Shown here piece after piece: positions 25,476 to 35,124 of a stretch of 45,137 bases of DNA. Position 1 is the first letter of the stretch. Each line of letters begins with the position of its first letter. This stretch comes from a gamma proteobacterium endosymbiont of Lamellibrachia anaximandri (GTDB lineage: Bacteria; Pseudomonadota; Gammaproteobacteria; Chromatiales; Chromatiaceae). Under the pieces are notes generated by a model. That model was not told where the DNA came from and did no database searches. It was given only the letters and a program-made list of their open reading frames with translations. The stretch is from NCBI GenBank assembly GCA_016756835.1, contig JAESPE010000016.1, positions 1-45,137 of the forward strand, given 5' to 3'. The position numbers and the translations under genes were made by a program.

Positions 25476-26055
25476 AATATTGCTGTTTTATAGTGCTTTT
25501 CTCGCGCAGAAAATACTTACCTGATAAATAAATAAATTGCCTGGGTAACACTTGGGTAACTCTCAAAGCCCACACAATAAAGTCACCCAGTCGGTTACGT
25601 ACTGTCGTTGAATCTGCACTGCGGACACTTGAATGAATCTCAGTGGGTGATGGTTGCTGCAAATATCCTGAAGATTGAAGTTGGTACAAACCCATTTTGC
25701 AGGCATACAGGGTCGAATTTTTTCCAACTCAAAGCGGAATGCCTCAGTCTTCACCCTCAAGCGTTATGTTTCCAATAAGTCGCTGTCGGATTTCTTTACA
25801 GCAGTGCCAATTGGCCTTTTTCAACTATTAAACCTCCCCAATTGCTTGAAACTAAAGGCAATTAATCTCTTAGGCTATCAATGTCAGTCACTGGATAGCT
25901 TCATGCTATGAATAATATTCCTATATTCTGTCGGGATATTTTGCACATTCAGAAAGAATGTCTTTGACATTCACGCTTAACTCATTGAAGAAACAGGACA
26001 TATTGTTGTTGGCGCGTATATTGCTGCAATTTAATTTAGTGAAAACGATAAATAA
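25476..26055. other. Gene-poor AT-rich stretch after tRNA-Val
   Basis: Only short frames without ribosome sites or recognisable similarity occur. The base composition is visibly more AT-rich than the flanking synthetase genes. A weak TTTTCT/AGAAAA hairpin lies at 25497-25513. The repeat GTAACACTTGGGTAACTCTC (25545-25564) recurs at 28693. Frames here may be decayed genes, but no source could be named. Confidence 0.4.
25545..25569 (+). repeat. 25-bp direct repeat, left copy
   Basis: It matches 28693-28717 at 22 of 25 positions, in the same orientation, including TGGGTAACTCTC. The two copies bracket the DUF4124-like gene and the Na/Pi cotransporter gene. A shorter TGGGTAAC sits just before the left copy. 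Confidence 0.6.
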
Positions 26056-26067
26056 ATGAGCGTGACT

Positions 26068-26304
26068 ATGAAAATCAGGTTAACCCTTTTGATTCTGCTA
26101 TTCGTGTCTTTCTCCTCCTATGCTGGAAATGTGAATGTTTGTAAAAATGCAAACGGTACAACCACATTCACTGATGGCGCTTGCCCGGAAGGCGACCAAA
26201 AAATAGAGTCAAAGTATTTTCAGGAATCTCGGTCGTCTGTACGACAGAGGAGTGTTATTCAGCAGCTGGAATATTTGAAATCACTTCATTACAAACGAAC
26301 GTAG
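26068..26304 (+). CDS. Small secreted DUF4124-like protein
   Basis: The 78-residue product starts with signal peptide KIRLTLLILLFVSFSSYAG. It is followed by VNVCKNANGTTTFTDGACPEG, which fits the DUF4124 pattern (a cysteine, then DGTVTFSD-like turn, then PCP). The domain usually occurs at the N-terminus of small exported proteins of unknown role. ATG 26068 places the signal best; ATG 26056 adds four residues. No clear ribosome site is seen. The neighbourhood is AT-rich and gene-poor. Confidence 0.6.
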   Translation: MKIRLTLLILLFVSFSSYAGNVNVCKNANGTTTFTDGACPEGDQKIESKYFQESRSSVRQRSVIQQLEYLKSLHYKRT

Positions 26305-26837
26305 AAAAAGCACATACCATCGAGAGTGGCTTCATTTTCAACTCCTTCACGACCAGACCTACTCAATGAAAGATTGCGGGGACGGCCTCCATGGCAATGT
26401 TCCACTGTCGGCAACATCAACATAATGCTTTGCCTGACCCGTTTGACAAGCCCGTTATCTTGCAAGCTACCTTTGTCAAACATGCTGACACGGATACCGC
26501 TTTCCTGAAAGTGCCGTCAAAAGCCTAGCGGGTGATTTGCCAGCCCTGGTCGATGCCGACAATCTCGGGTTGAAAATATACGAGCAATCCTATCCAAGTT
26601 GCCAAGTGCCTTCGGTGTTCTGGATGTGTTCATGCTCCCGGCATTCCACCCAGCCTGTTCATCAGATCCCTCCCCCGGCCTCTGGGACCTTATCCACAGT
26701 CAGGCAGTACCACATGAAAAGCTGCCGGAATAATCTGTTGTCACGCCAATCGGACATAGGTATTCTCCGAATTCAGCATACCTTCGAGTAGTACCGTATT
26801 CCTTTTTCCAGCCACTGCGTCCGAGCAAAGGGTACTG
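26305..26837. other. Stretch without an intact gene; possible decayed coding
   Basis: Two successive plus-strand frames look partly coding: one from about 26370 to a TAG near 26528 (including DPFDKPVILQATFVKHAD), and one from about 26500 to 26791 (including AGDLPALVDADNLGLKIYEQ). Neither has a ribosome site and I recognise no family. They might be one gene broken by a frameshift near 26520. The last 40 bases carry the ribosome site (AAGGG) of the Na/Pi gene. Confidence 0.3.
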
Positions 26838-28649
26838 ATGAGATCGTCTCGACCTGAACACCAATCATCCCCAAATATCCTCAACCATCTGCTACGAACG
26901 ACCCTCGCAGTGGTATTACTGGCGATTGCCTTTTTCGCCTTTGCCGCAGAGTCGGGCGGCGCGATCGAATCTCCTGACTGGCTGCAGCTGTTCCTCGGCC
27001 TTTTCGGCGGCTTGGCCCTGTTTCTAGCCGGATTGCAACTGTTGTCGGAGGGGATGACAAAAGCCGCCGGCCAGACGTTGAAAACAGTGCTGGCGAGGCT
27101 TACCACCAACCGCTTGAAGGGTGCGCTTACCGGGGCCTTTATTACCGGCGTGCTCAACTCCTCGACGGTAACCACACTGCTCGTCGTAGGCTTCATAAGC
27201 GGCGGCATGATGACCCTCACCCAGTCGGTCGGGGTGATCATGGGGGCCAACATCGGCAGTACCGTGACCGCCCAGTTGCTGGCTTTCGATCTTGCGGCTT
27301 ACTCCCTCGGTCCGGTCGCCATCGGTTTTTTCATGCTCTTTACCGCCAAGCGGGAGAAGGTGAAGTACTACGGCATGATGATCATGGGCATTGGTCTGGT
27401 ATTTTACGGCATGGGCCTGATGAGCGTGGCAATGACGCCTCTACGCAGCTACGAGCCCTTCCTGGAAATACTCAAGGCTTTGGAAAATCCGATGGCGGGT
27501 ATTCTCGCCGGCGCGGCATTCACTGCCATCGTACAGTCCTCCGCAGCAACGGTCGGCATCGCCATCGCGATGGCGAGCGAGGGACTGCTGGCCCTACCTG
27601 CGGGCATCGCCCTGGCGCTGGGCGCCAACATCGGCACAGCCGCCACAACGGCACTGATGGGCATCCTCAGCGCCAAGTCCACGGACGCAGTGCGGGCATC
27701 GGCAGTGCATGTGGTGTTCAATGTTCTGGGCACCCTGATATGGCTTCCCTTCATCTGGCTGCTGGTGGATATGGCGGTCTGGATTTCCCCTTCCAGCCCG
27801 GAGTTCGAGGGCACGGCTCAGGCCGCGGCGGAAGTACCGCGCCAAATCGCCAACGCCAATACACTGTTCAACGTCATCAACACGCTGCTTTTTATCGGTT
27901 TTACCGGCTGGTTCGCGAAGCTGGCAGAGCGCATCGTACCGGAGCGCAAGCCTGCGGAAGGCATTATCATTGAACCCAAGTTTCTGGATGAAGTGGCACT
28001 GAGGGCGCCCTCCGTGGCGTTGCAGCAGGTGCGGTTGGAACTGGGGCGGGTTGGAGCAATCACGCTTAGCATGCTGCAGGACATCGTGCCGGCACTGAGA
28101 GATGGAGATCGGGACCGCCTCGATGATATCGTCCGCCGCAACGATCAAGTCGATATATTGGACCAGGAGATACTCAATTATCTGGGCAAGGTTCGCGGGG
28201 GCACGCTGACGGAACAGGAGAGTCTGGAGTTTCAGGGACTGATGATGGCGTCAGATAACCTGCAGAGCCTGGCGGATGTTGTGGGGATCGATGTCGTCTC
28301 TCTGGCCCGCAAAGCGGTCGATCTGGATTCCGAGTCGGGAGAGGAGACCCGCAAGATGTTGGTGGAATTCTATACTACGATTGTCGAGTCCGTGGAACTC
28401 ACGGTGCAGGCGATTCGTGAAAACGACCAGCGGGCGGCGGAATCCGTGTTGATGATGAAGGAGAAGATACGGGATCAGTCGGAACTCTTGTTGTCCCGGA
28501 AGGCGTCGCGTCTGACGGCGGACGATCCGGATTATTTGACGCTGGTGCGGCTGGAGATGTCGTTTATAGACCAGCTGCGACGTATCTACACCCTGGCGAA
28601 ACGCACCGCCAAGGTTGCTCTGCCGCAGGTGCTTGCGCAACGTGATTGA
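26838..28649 (+). CDS. Na/Pi cotransporter family protein with PhoU-like domain
   Basis: The 603-residue inner-membrane protein has a signal-like first segment (about 20-38). The transporter half (about 45-365) holds two inverted repeats, seen in GVLNSSTVTTLLVVGF...GANIGSTVTA and AIVQSSAATVGIAIA...GANIGTAATT. The C-terminal 210 residues are helical and PhoU-like (two stretches rich in L, E, R). In the first repeat the usual QSS is NSS, a variant I associate with some marine members of the family. Relatives take up or export phosphate with sodium. AAGGG precedes ATG 26838 by 6 nt. It is a single gene, bracketed by the 25-bp repeats. Confidence 0.9.
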   Translation: MRSSRPEHQSSPNILNHLLRTTLAVVLLAIAFFAFAAESGGAIESPDWLQLFLGLFGGLALFLAGLQLLSEGMTKAAGQTLKTVLARLTTNRLKGALTGAFITGVLNSSTVTTLLVVGFISGGMMTLTQSVGVIMGANIGSTVTAQLLAFDLAAYSLGPVAIGFFMLFTAKREKVKYYGMMIMGIGLVFYGMGLMSVAMTPLRSYEPFLEILKALENPMAGILAGAAFTAIVQSSAATVGIAIAMASEGLLALPAGIALALGANIGTAATTALMGILSAKSTDAVRASAVHVVFNVLGTLIWLPFIWLLVDMAVWISPSSPEFEGTAQAAAEVPRQIANANTLFNVINTLLFIGFTGWFAKLAERIVPERKPAEGIIIEPKFLDEVALRAPSVALQQVRLELGRVGAITLSMLQDIVPALRDGDRDRLDDIVRRNDQVDILDQEILNYLGKVRGGTLTEQESLEFQGLMMASDNLQSLADVVGIDVVSLARKAVDLDSESGEETRKMLVEFYTTIVESVELTVQAIRENDQRAAESVLMMKEKIRDQSELLLSRKASRLTADDPDYLTLVRLEMSFIDQLRRIYTLAKRTAKVALPQVLAQRD

Positions 28650-28692
28650 CCCTGAACCGGAGGGATGCACAGGCTCAGAGAACAACAGCCGT

Positions 28693-28717
28693 GTAACATC
28701 TGGGTAACTCTCTAAGC
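28693..28717 (+). repeat. 25-bp direct repeat, right copy
   Basis: Right partner of 25545-25569, differing at positions 7, 8 and 21 of the unit. It lies 44 bp after the Na/Pi gene stop. No coding frame explains the similarity. Confidence 0.6.
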
Positions 28718-28797
28718 AGTGCCTCCCAGCCAGGTTTTGAACATCATGATCCATGGACTTAACCGCTGGTGCTTCAAGTAGATCACCGTAAACTCTT

Positions 28798-29220
28798 CTA
28801 TCCCCTCCAAAAACAATGGCTACTTACAAACAGAGCAGTCGCGATGGAAAGTTCCACTACCGCTACAGCGATGAGCATTTGAGGGTCGCCTTGAGCCCAC
28901 TTGGACAAGTAAGCACCAAGTGAAACCATAAGTGCTAAAAAAACAAAGAATCGCATCCGGTAAAACTGCCATAGCATAGGCTGCTTCAACGCATCGATTC
29001 GCTTCAGATTTCTGTTACATACCTTGATGAACAGGTATTTCGCCTTAATCCACCCGATCACCACTCCACACAAAATAGCCAACATAACCCAAAGCGGATC
29101 AGCCCCGCTCCTAGCCGCCTCAAGGAACAAGCCAGTACTTTTAATCAGGAGCACCACAACACCAATATACCAAACCAGTGCGGCCAATCTTTTTAGGGTG
29201 AGAGAAGAAGTGTTGAGCAT
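28798..29220 (-). CDS. Hypothetical four-helix membrane protein
   Basis: The 140-residue protein has four hydrophobic segments (about 10-30, 42-60, 88-107, 113-134). Between the second and third is a short basic cytoplasmic loop (KAKYLFIKVCNRNLKRIDALKQ). This pattern is that of small inner-membrane proteins without known function. No clear ribosome site precedes ATG 29220. It is a lone gene on the minus strand in the accessory stretch; the next gene downstream converges on it. Confidence 0.6.
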   Translation of the reverse strand: MLNTSSLTLKRLAALVWYIGVVVLLIKSTGLFLEAARSGADPLWVMLAILCGVVIGWIKAKYLFIKVCNRNLKRIDALKQPMLWQFYRMRFFVFLALMVSLGAYLSKWAQGDPQMLIAVAVVELSIATALFVSSHCFWRG

Positions 29221-29450
29221 TATTTTACGGGAGTTTGAAACATAGGTTGGGCAAGCCCGTTGGCCTTCGCACCAAGCCTTGCTGACTGCTCACATCGACA
29301 TATAAATCAAGCTGTCACTATGAACATTTCCGGGCAAAACAGCAAAATTAATTCCTACCGCAGGCATCGCAAGCAGTGGTAGGTCCACCGGTTACCCTAA
29401 CCGCCCCATGCAGACTTGGGCATGCCATAGTTCAGACTGGATAAATCGTT

Positions 29451-30185
29451 TTAAACCCGCATCCCCCAGACACCCACGCCTGTCAGAAATATGACAATAA
29501 AAAACCCAACGCTAGCTGTAAGGGGTATCTCTTCGATGAAATTCAATTGAATCTCACTCGCCTGTTTCGATTGCTCCTCTTCCTCGGACGCGGGTTGCAC
29601 ATAATACGAGCCCATTTCAACATGGGGATAACCGCTCCGACCCGTCACGCTGCTCCGGCCCCGCGTACGCTTTTCGCCAGTACTTCTTTCAAAATCCAGA
29701 TAGAGACTGTTCTCATATGACGTTATTTTTTCGATCATGGGTTTCTGCTGCACGTGGACACCATTGCCTATGGACGGCGAATTGACACTCTGAATCCCGA
29801 ACTCCGGCACGATGTCGGGAAAAAGTGACGCCGGTGCAGCATCAAAAAGCGATTCCGGTGCTATATCATACAGGGAGTGGATAATAGGAAAGATCTGTTC
29901 AAGTGGCCTCCCCTCCGTTGCCCATTCAGGATTGATCAAGTCCACTATCAGGGTTGAGGTATAGAGGCTACGCCAACTTGACCACCACAACTGCCAGCTA
30001 TCCAGCATCTGTAAATCCTGTTGGCCAGACCCACCCTTAACCAGTGATTCAGATATTTCCGACAACATGACCGATTCTTCGACCACAGGCTTCTGAATGT
30101 CAATTGGTTCCTGGAGCTGCTCGTTACACCCCACCATGTAAAACGGTAGAAAAAAAACCAGAAGGAAAGTCGATACGATTTTCAT
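29451..30185 (-). CDS. Hypothetical lipoprotein with a C-terminal membrane segment
   Basis: The 244-residue protein starts with a lipoprotein signal (FYMVGC, lipidated at Cys20). A polar, proline- and serine-rich body follows, with an Arg-rich patch (GEKRTRGRSSVTGRSG) and an acidic stretch (ASEEEEQSKQ). It ends with a hydrophobic segment of about 19 residues and GMRV. A lipid anchor plus a C-terminal segment with a basic tip is unusual. The tip is reminiscent of C-terminal sorting signals (such as PEP-CTERM-like tails), but no canonical motif is present. No family recognised. It stands where hfq often follows miaA. Confidence 0.6.
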   Translation of the reverse strand: MKIVSTFLLVFFLPFYMVGCNEQLQEPIDIQKPVVEESVMLSEISESLVKGGSGQQDLQMLDSWQLWWSSWRSLYTSTLIVDLINPEWATEGRPLEQIFPIIHSLYDIAPESLFDAAPASLFPDIVPEFGIQSVNSPSIGNGVHVQQKPMIEKITSYENSLYLDFERSTGEKRTRGRSSVTGRSGYPHVEMGSYYVQPASEEEEQSKQASEIQLNFIEEIPLTASVGFFIVIFLTGVGVWGMRV

Positions 30186-30393
30186 AACACGGACACCTTA
30201 TCGCAGCTGCACTATCGCGCAGCACTGCTCGTAAACACCGTGTCGATCTTAGAGCAAGGTGATTGCTCCGTATCTTTACAATCAGGTCTTGTAACAACTT
30301 CTCACAATGCCGAAAAAAAACTTCACATTCATGCCATGCTTGTTGACAATTAGTCCGATATTTACGGTTGGATGTTAATAATTGTTAACGGAA

Positions 30394-31338
30394 TCATTGA
30401 TTCATCAGTTGGACAATCAGCTGATACGCCTCTTCAAATACATCGTCTCCCTCTTCATCCAACCAATGATTTTCCTTATCGGCATTCAACCAGGTGAACT
30501 GTCTCTTGGCCAGTTGCCGGGTAGTGATGATGCCTCTTTCAATCATCTCTTCCCGACTGTATTCACCTAACAGGTATTTCAACATCTGCCGATAGCCGAC
30601 AGCCCGCATGGATGGCAGATCCGGACTCAGATCTCCCCGAACCTGTAGCGCCTGCACCTCTTCTTCAAAACCTGACGCCAACATTTGATTGAAACGTTTT
30701 TCAATGCGCTCATGCAGGATTTTTCGATCTTTTGGTGAACGGACGAGTTTAAGTATTCGATAGGGCAAAGAGGCTCCGCTACCACTTTGTTGCAGCTGAG
30801 TCATGGGACGGCCGGTAATCTCGAACACTTCAAGGGCACGAAGAATACGCTGTGCGTCATTGGGGTGGATGCGTTCAGCGGCAACTGTGTCGAGTTCCGC
30901 CAGTCGTTGATGCAACAACTCCAATCCAAGGTACTGCCGTTCCATCTCAAGCCGCTTTCGAATGGCAGGATCGGCTTCCGGCAAATTCGAAAGCCCCTTC
31001 TCCAGTGCCCGAAAATAGAGCATGGTGCCACCTACCAGCAGTGGCACTTTTCCTGCAGCAGTGATCTCCGCCATCGCATCCAGGGCATCCTTCCGAAACG
31101 TTGCGGCTGAGTAAGCATCGGCCGGGTCCCTAATATCGATCAGACGATGCGGCGCCTTTGCAAGCACTTCGGGTACCGGCTTGGCGCTGCCGATATCCAT
31201 CCCCCGGTAAACCAGCGCCGAATCGACACTGATGATCTCCATCGGCAGTCTCTGCACAAGTTCCACTGCCAGCTCCGTCTTGCCGGATGCGGTGGGCCCC
31301 ATCAGAAAAACAGCGGGGGGTAGTTTCTGTTCCGCCAT
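30394..31338 (-). CDS. miaA: tRNA dimethylallyltransferase
   Basis: MiaA prenylates A37 in tRNAs that read UNN codons. The P-loop is GPTASGKTE at about residues 14-22, and [26 protein letters not shown] and the later [10 protein letters not shown] are family hallmarks. The product has 314 residues. The ATG at 31338 shares one base with the mutL stop (TGATG), so translation is coupled. Usual downstream partners hfq and hflX are absent; the next gene is the lipoprotein 208 bp away. Confidence 0.97.
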   Translation of the reverse strand: MAEQKLPPAVFLMGPTASGKTELAVELVQRLPMEIISVDSALVYRGMDIGSAKPVPEVLAKAPHRLIDIRDPADAYSAATFRKDALDAMAEITAAGKVPLLVGGTMLYFRALEKGLSNLPEADPAIRKRLEMERQYLGLELLHQRLAELDTVAAERIHPNDAQRILRALEVFEITGRPMTQLQQSGSGASLPYRILKLVRSPKDRKILHERIEKRFNQMLASGFEEEVQALQVRGDLSPDLPSMRAVGYRQMLKYLLGEYSREEMIERGIITTRQLAKRQFTWLNADKENHWLDEEGDDVFEEAYQLIVQLMNQ

Positions 31339-33155
31339 CAACGACCCCGTAGAAACAGCTTATCCAATTCGGTCATGGAGAGTTGAACCCAGGTCGGACG
31401 GCCATGGTTACATTGGTCAGCACGTTCGGTACGCTCCATGTCCCGCAGCAGTGCGTTCATCTCATCCAGGGTGAGACGACGGTTTGCCCGCACTGAGCCG
31501 TGACACGCCATGGTGGCAAGTACCTTGTCGATCTCCTCTTTGATTCGGCTACTCTCACCAAACTCCGCCAGATCGGAAAGTACATCACGCAACAACCGCT
31601 CGGCATCCGCTCCCTGCAGGATTGCCGGGATGGCCCGTACTGCCAGGGCATCTGCACCAAGCCGCGAGACCTCAAGGCCAACACTCTCCAATATCGATGA
31701 CTGATTCTCCGCAAGATCTGCCTCACGGCTGCTCACCCGCACGGTCACCGGCACCAGCAGCGGCTGCCGGGTAATGCCCACATCGTTGTAAGTCTGTTTG
31801 AAACGCTCGTAGGTGATGCGTTCATGAGCAGCATGCATGTCGACCAGTACCAACCCATCCTGATTTTGCGCCAGGACATAGACGCCTTGCAGCTGCCCAA
31901 GTGCATAGCCCAGTGGCGGCAGGGTTTCATCCTCACTCTGCGGTAGTGGTGTTGCAGGAGGTTTCTGCGCATGAAAAGCCGCGCCATAGGATGAAGGACG
32001 TTCGGCAACCCGCCAATTCATGGTGTGCTGAACCCCGGGAGACGCTCTCTCAGTCGGTTCACTAGACTGGAGAGAGCCACTACCGGAAGAATCAAGGCCG
32101 CCTGTGAATGCACTCCCTGCCGGTGCAGCCACATCGGACTCATCCGCCGTTTGCGGACGTGTCTCCGCCAGTGCGCTGTGCAGGCCACGGAAAAGAAAAT
32201 CGTGTACCAACCGACCATCCCTGAAACGCACCTCGTGCTTGGTGGGGTGGACGTTCACATCGACCTTCCGGGGATCCAGCTCCAGAAACAGAAGATATGC
32301 GGGATGACGCCCATGATAGAGCACATCCTGATACGCCTGCCTCACGGCGTGGGTTACCAGCCTGTCCCGCACCATCCGCTGATTGACGTAGAAAAACTGC
32401 ATGTCCGCCTGGGAACGGGAGAAAGTAGGACGGGCCACCCAACCAAAAAGCTTCAAACCCACCGCCTCATGCTCCACAAAGAGTGCGTTCTCGAGAAAAA
32501 CCGCTCCCAGCAGATTGGCAATGCGGCGTTCTCTGTCGATCTGCTGGGTACAGGGAGGCAGAGAGAGGATCTGCCGACGATTGTGCTGCAGTGAAAAACC
32601 CACATCGAAGCGGGCCAGTGCCAACTTTCGAACCAGCGTCTCGATATGACCGAACTCCGTCTTTTCCGTGCGCAAAAACTTGCGCCGGGCAGGCGTATTG
32701 AAAAAGAGATCGCGCACCTCAACCGTGGTGCCCTGAGGATGCGCCGCAGGCCGGGGAGTCATCTCTGTTTCACTGCCATCCCCACTGACCTCCCAAGCTG
32801 ATTCACTCTCCTGATTTCGTGAGGTCATTTTCAGACGGGATACGGAACTGATGCTGGGCAACGCTTCACCACGAAATCCCATGCTCCGGATTGCTTCCAG
32901 GTCTTCGAGACTGCTGACTTTGCTGGTGGCATGACGGGAGAGCGCCAGAGCCAGTTCATCCTCAACGACCCCAACGCCGTTATCGCGAACCCGCATCAAT
33001 TTGACGCCGCCCTGTTCCACATCGATCTCAATGCGATTGGCGCCGGCATCGAGGCTGTTTTCAATCAACTCCTTGACCACCGAAGCAGGGCGCTCCACCA
33101 CCTCGCCGGCAGCGATCTGATTAACCAGTTGTGGGGGGAGTTGTTGAATGTGCAT
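31338..33155 (-). CDS. mutL: DNA mismatch repair protein MutL
   Basis: MutL couples MutS to strand removal. The N-terminal GHKL ATPase has [26 protein letters not shown] and the GFRGEAL loop. The C-terminal dimerisation domain carries [12 protein letters not shown], the nicking-endonuclease motif DQHA(x)2E(x)4E with Met for Gln, as in Pseudomonas. So this organism probably lacks or does not need MutH. The protein has 605 residues. It lies between amiC and miaA in a usual operon order. Confidence 0.97.
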   Translation of the reverse strand: MHIQQLPPQLVNQIAAGEVVERPASVVKELIENSLDAGANRIEIDVEQGGVKLMRVRDNGVGVVEDELALALSRHATSKVSSLEDLEAIRSMGFRGEALPSISSVSRLKMTSRNQESESAWEVSGDGSETEMTPRPAAHPQGTTVEVRDLFFNTPARRKFLRTEKTEFGHIETLVRKLALARFDVGFSLQHNRRQILSLPPCTQQIDRERRIANLLGAVFLENALFVEHEAVGLKLFGWVARPTFSRSQADMQFFYVNQRMVRDRLVTHAVRQAYQDVLYHGRHPAYLLFLELDPRKVDVNVHPTKHEVRFRDGRLVHDFLFRGLHSALAETRPQTADESDVAAPAGSAFTGGLDSSGSGSLQSSEPTERASPGVQHTMNWRVAERPSSYGAAFHAQKPPATPLPQSEDETLPPLGYALGQLQGVYVLAQNQDGLVLVDMHAAHERITYERFKQTYNDVGITRQPLLVPVTVRVSSREADLAENQSSILESVGLEVSRLGADALAVRAIPAILQGADAERLLRDVLSDLAEFGESSRIKEEIDKVLATMACHGSVRANRRLTLDEMNALLRDMERTERADQCNHGRPTWVQLSMTELDKLFLRGR

Positions 33156-33235
33156 GGAGAGAACGCGGCCGTCGTGGATAGTGACGGCTATTGTGCCACC
33201 ACACGTTCGAGTAAGCAGCTATCTATCGGGAAGAA

Positions 33236-34558
33236 TCAACCGCCGGGGATCTGCAGCACCTGACCGATACGAATGATGTCGTTCTTGAGTTCATTGGTTC
33301 TACGCAGGCGATTGAGGCTGACGGCGTATTGCCTTGCGATTGCGATCAATGTCTCGCCACGAGAAATTGTATGTCGGCGGGGAGCCTCTTTCTCCTGCTT
33401 CGCTGCCAACCAGGTGCCGGGAGGCGGCTGATAGTTAAAATAGTCGGAAATACCTGCCAGCAAGGCTTTGGCTACCTTTCTCTGGTGAGCCGGATCTTTC
33501 AGACGACGCTCTTCATCAGGGTTGGAGATAAATGCGGTCTCCACCAGCAGTGAGGGAATATCCGGAGACTTCAGCACCACGAATCCAGCTTGTTGCACAC
33601 GCTTTTTATGTGTCTTACCCAGTTTTTTCAGCTGGCGAAAGACTCTATCCGCTGCGGTGGAACTCGCCTGCTGGGTACCAGTTTGCGAGAGATCAAGCAG
33701 GACCGTGAACAAATCCTCGCCCTTGCCCTTGCCCTCAAATAAAACGCCGCCAACAAGATCCGCACTGTTTTCCCGCTTCGCCAGCCATTTAGCCGCCTCG
33801 TTGGACGCGCCTCTGCGGGATAGGGTGTAAACGGATGCCCCTCTTACTCTTGAATCCTTAAAGGCGTCTGCATGGATTGAAATAAACAGATCTGCATGGT
33901 GCTTGCGCGCCTTCGACATCCGTTTGCGCAAACCGAGGTAGTAGTCACCGTCCCTGATCAGCACCCCTCGCATGCCCGGTTTCTGATTAATCATTTTTAC
34001 CAGTTTGCGTCCAATCGCCAGCACCACGTCTTTCTCATAGGTACCGCGTTTCCCTCTGGCACCGGGATCCTCTCCACCGTGACCGGGATCGACTGCTATC
34101 ACCACGTCTCTGTTCCCCGACTTCTTTGCCGTTTTCACCGGGCTGGCGCGGCGCTTGCTGCTCTCCTTTTTATCGTAGAGATCGACAACCAGCCGGTGAC
34201 CGTACTGACGATTGGGCTCAAGCAGAAAGCTTTTTGGCTTAACCGCCCTGTTGAGGTCGAAAACCACTCGCACATCGCGCTTGTTGCGCTCCGCACTGCG
34301 CAGCTGGTTGATGAACTTGTTGTTGGATTCAGGCTGGGGAAGTTGCGTGGAGAGCCGGGTATTTTTAAGATCCAGAACAAGCCGGTGCGGTTTATCGAGG
34401 GTGAAGATATTGTGTTCGACCAGGGAATCGGCATCAAAGACCAGCCGCACATGATCCGGCGCAGACCAGATGCGCAGGTTGCGAACATCAGACTGCCCCG
34501 CATAGAGCGGCAGACTCCATAAGAGGGCCAGAATCAGAATTGTGATAATTTTTTTCAT
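33236..34558 (-). CDS. amiC: N-acetylmuramoyl-L-alanine amidase with AMIN and LysM domains
   Basis: This periplasmic enzyme cleaves the amide bond between MurNAc and L-Ala in peptidoglycan during cell separation. The 440-residue product begins with a signal peptide (KKIITILILALLWSLPLYAG). The AMIN domain follows (about 25-130, VRNLRIWSAPDHVRLVFD), then Amidase_3 (about 165-390) with zinc ligands in DPGHGGEDPGARG and ISIHADA. Near the end is VETAFISNPDEE, and a LysM at the tail (ISRGETLIAIARQY). ATG 34558 is the signal start; the frame upstream to 34660 has no similarity. It could be named amiB; the LysM is found in both. Confidence 0.93.
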   Translation of the reverse strand: MKKIITILILALLWSLPLYAGQSDVRNLRIWSAPDHVRLVFDADSLVEHNIFTLDKPHRLVLDLKNTRLSTQLPQPESNNKFINQLRSAERNKRDVRVVFDLNRAVKPKSFLLEPNRQYGHRLVVDLYDKKESSKRRASPVKTAKKSGNRDVVIAVDPGHGGEDPGARGKRGTYEKDVVLAIGRKLVKMINQKPGMRGVLIRDGDYYLGLRKRMSKARKHHADLFISIHADAFKDSRVRGASVYTLSRRGASNEAAKWLAKRENSADLVGGVLFEGKGKGEDLFTVLLDLSQTGTQQASSTAADRVFRQLKKLGKTHKKRVQQAGFVVLKSPDIPSLLVETAFISNPDEERRLKDPAHQRKVAKALLAGISDYFNYQPPPGTWLAAKQEKEAPRRHTISRGETLIAIARQYAVSLNRLRRTNELKNDIIRIGQVLQIPGG

Positions 34559-34668
34559 GTTCCCGATGACCCTGTTAGGCCTATGACTAAAAATAGCACG
34601 GACTTCCATTTTTTCCAACCTTTTCGGCCAGATAGCCTGACTTCCTCGCCATAAGTTCAATGTTCACA

Positions 34669-35124
34669 TTAAACTCTTTGTAAATCCTTGATAAGTTGCT
34701 CTCCTTTCTCAGAGTTGGACGAGAGCTTGAGCACTCTGCCCGTTTCCTGATATTCAAGCCTGATCCGCAAATCAGCCGGAGGCAATACACCTTTACCCCG
34801 ATCTGGCCACTCCACCAGCAGTATAGCCTTCTCATCCATCAGATCCTGGATGCCGAGATACTCCAGCTCCTCCGGGTCTGCCAGCCGGTAGAGATCGAAA
34901 TGGTAACACGCCGCCCCCTCCAGTTCGTAGGGTTCAAGCAGTGTGTAGGTGGGACTCTTTACCGCACCCTGAAAACCCAATGCACGGATAAAACCTCGTG
35001 CAAGGGTTGTTTTTCCCGTGCCCAGGTTTCCTTCCAAATAGACGGTAAGTGGCGGTCTGCAACGCTTGGCAAGACGGGCGCCGAAGGATTCCTGCTCCGC
35101 CTCGTCATGCAGTTCAAGCCTCAT
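34669..35124 (-). CDS. tsaE: tRNA threonylcarbamoyladenosine synthesis ATPase TsaE
   Basis: TsaE powers the TsaBD complex that makes t6A37 in tRNA. The 151-residue protein has Walker A GNLGTGKTTLARG and the later SPTYTLLEPYE, YHFDLYRL and LVEWPDRG, all family marks. ATG 35124 lies inside the last codons of nnr (11-bp overlap). The upstream frame to 35349 is out-of-frame reading of nnr. Confidence 0.95.
   Translation of the reverse strand: MRLELHDEAEQESFGARLAKRCRPPLTVYLEGNLGTGKTTLARGFIRALGFQGAVKSPTYTLLEPYELEGAACYHFDLYRLADPEELEYLGIQDLMDEKAILLVEWPDRGKGVLPPADLRIRLEYQETGRVLKLSSNSEKGEQLIKDLQRV

Noticed and set aside
25497-25513. Terminator of tRNA-Val
   Set aside because: The TTTTCT/AGAAAA stem is short and AT-only and no T-run follows.
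25432-25695. 87-codon minus-strand frame ending in tRNA-Val
   Set aside because: Its [12 protein letters not shown] end is tRNA sequence; no other support.
25400-30393. tRNA-Val as attachment site of an integrated island
   Set aside because: No duplicate of the tRNA 3' end and no integrase were found in the stretch, so integration at the tRNA is unproven.
31800-31860. Met for Gln in the MutL endonuclease motif
   Set aside because: Pseudomonas MutL has the same DMHAAHE sequence, so it is not a defect.
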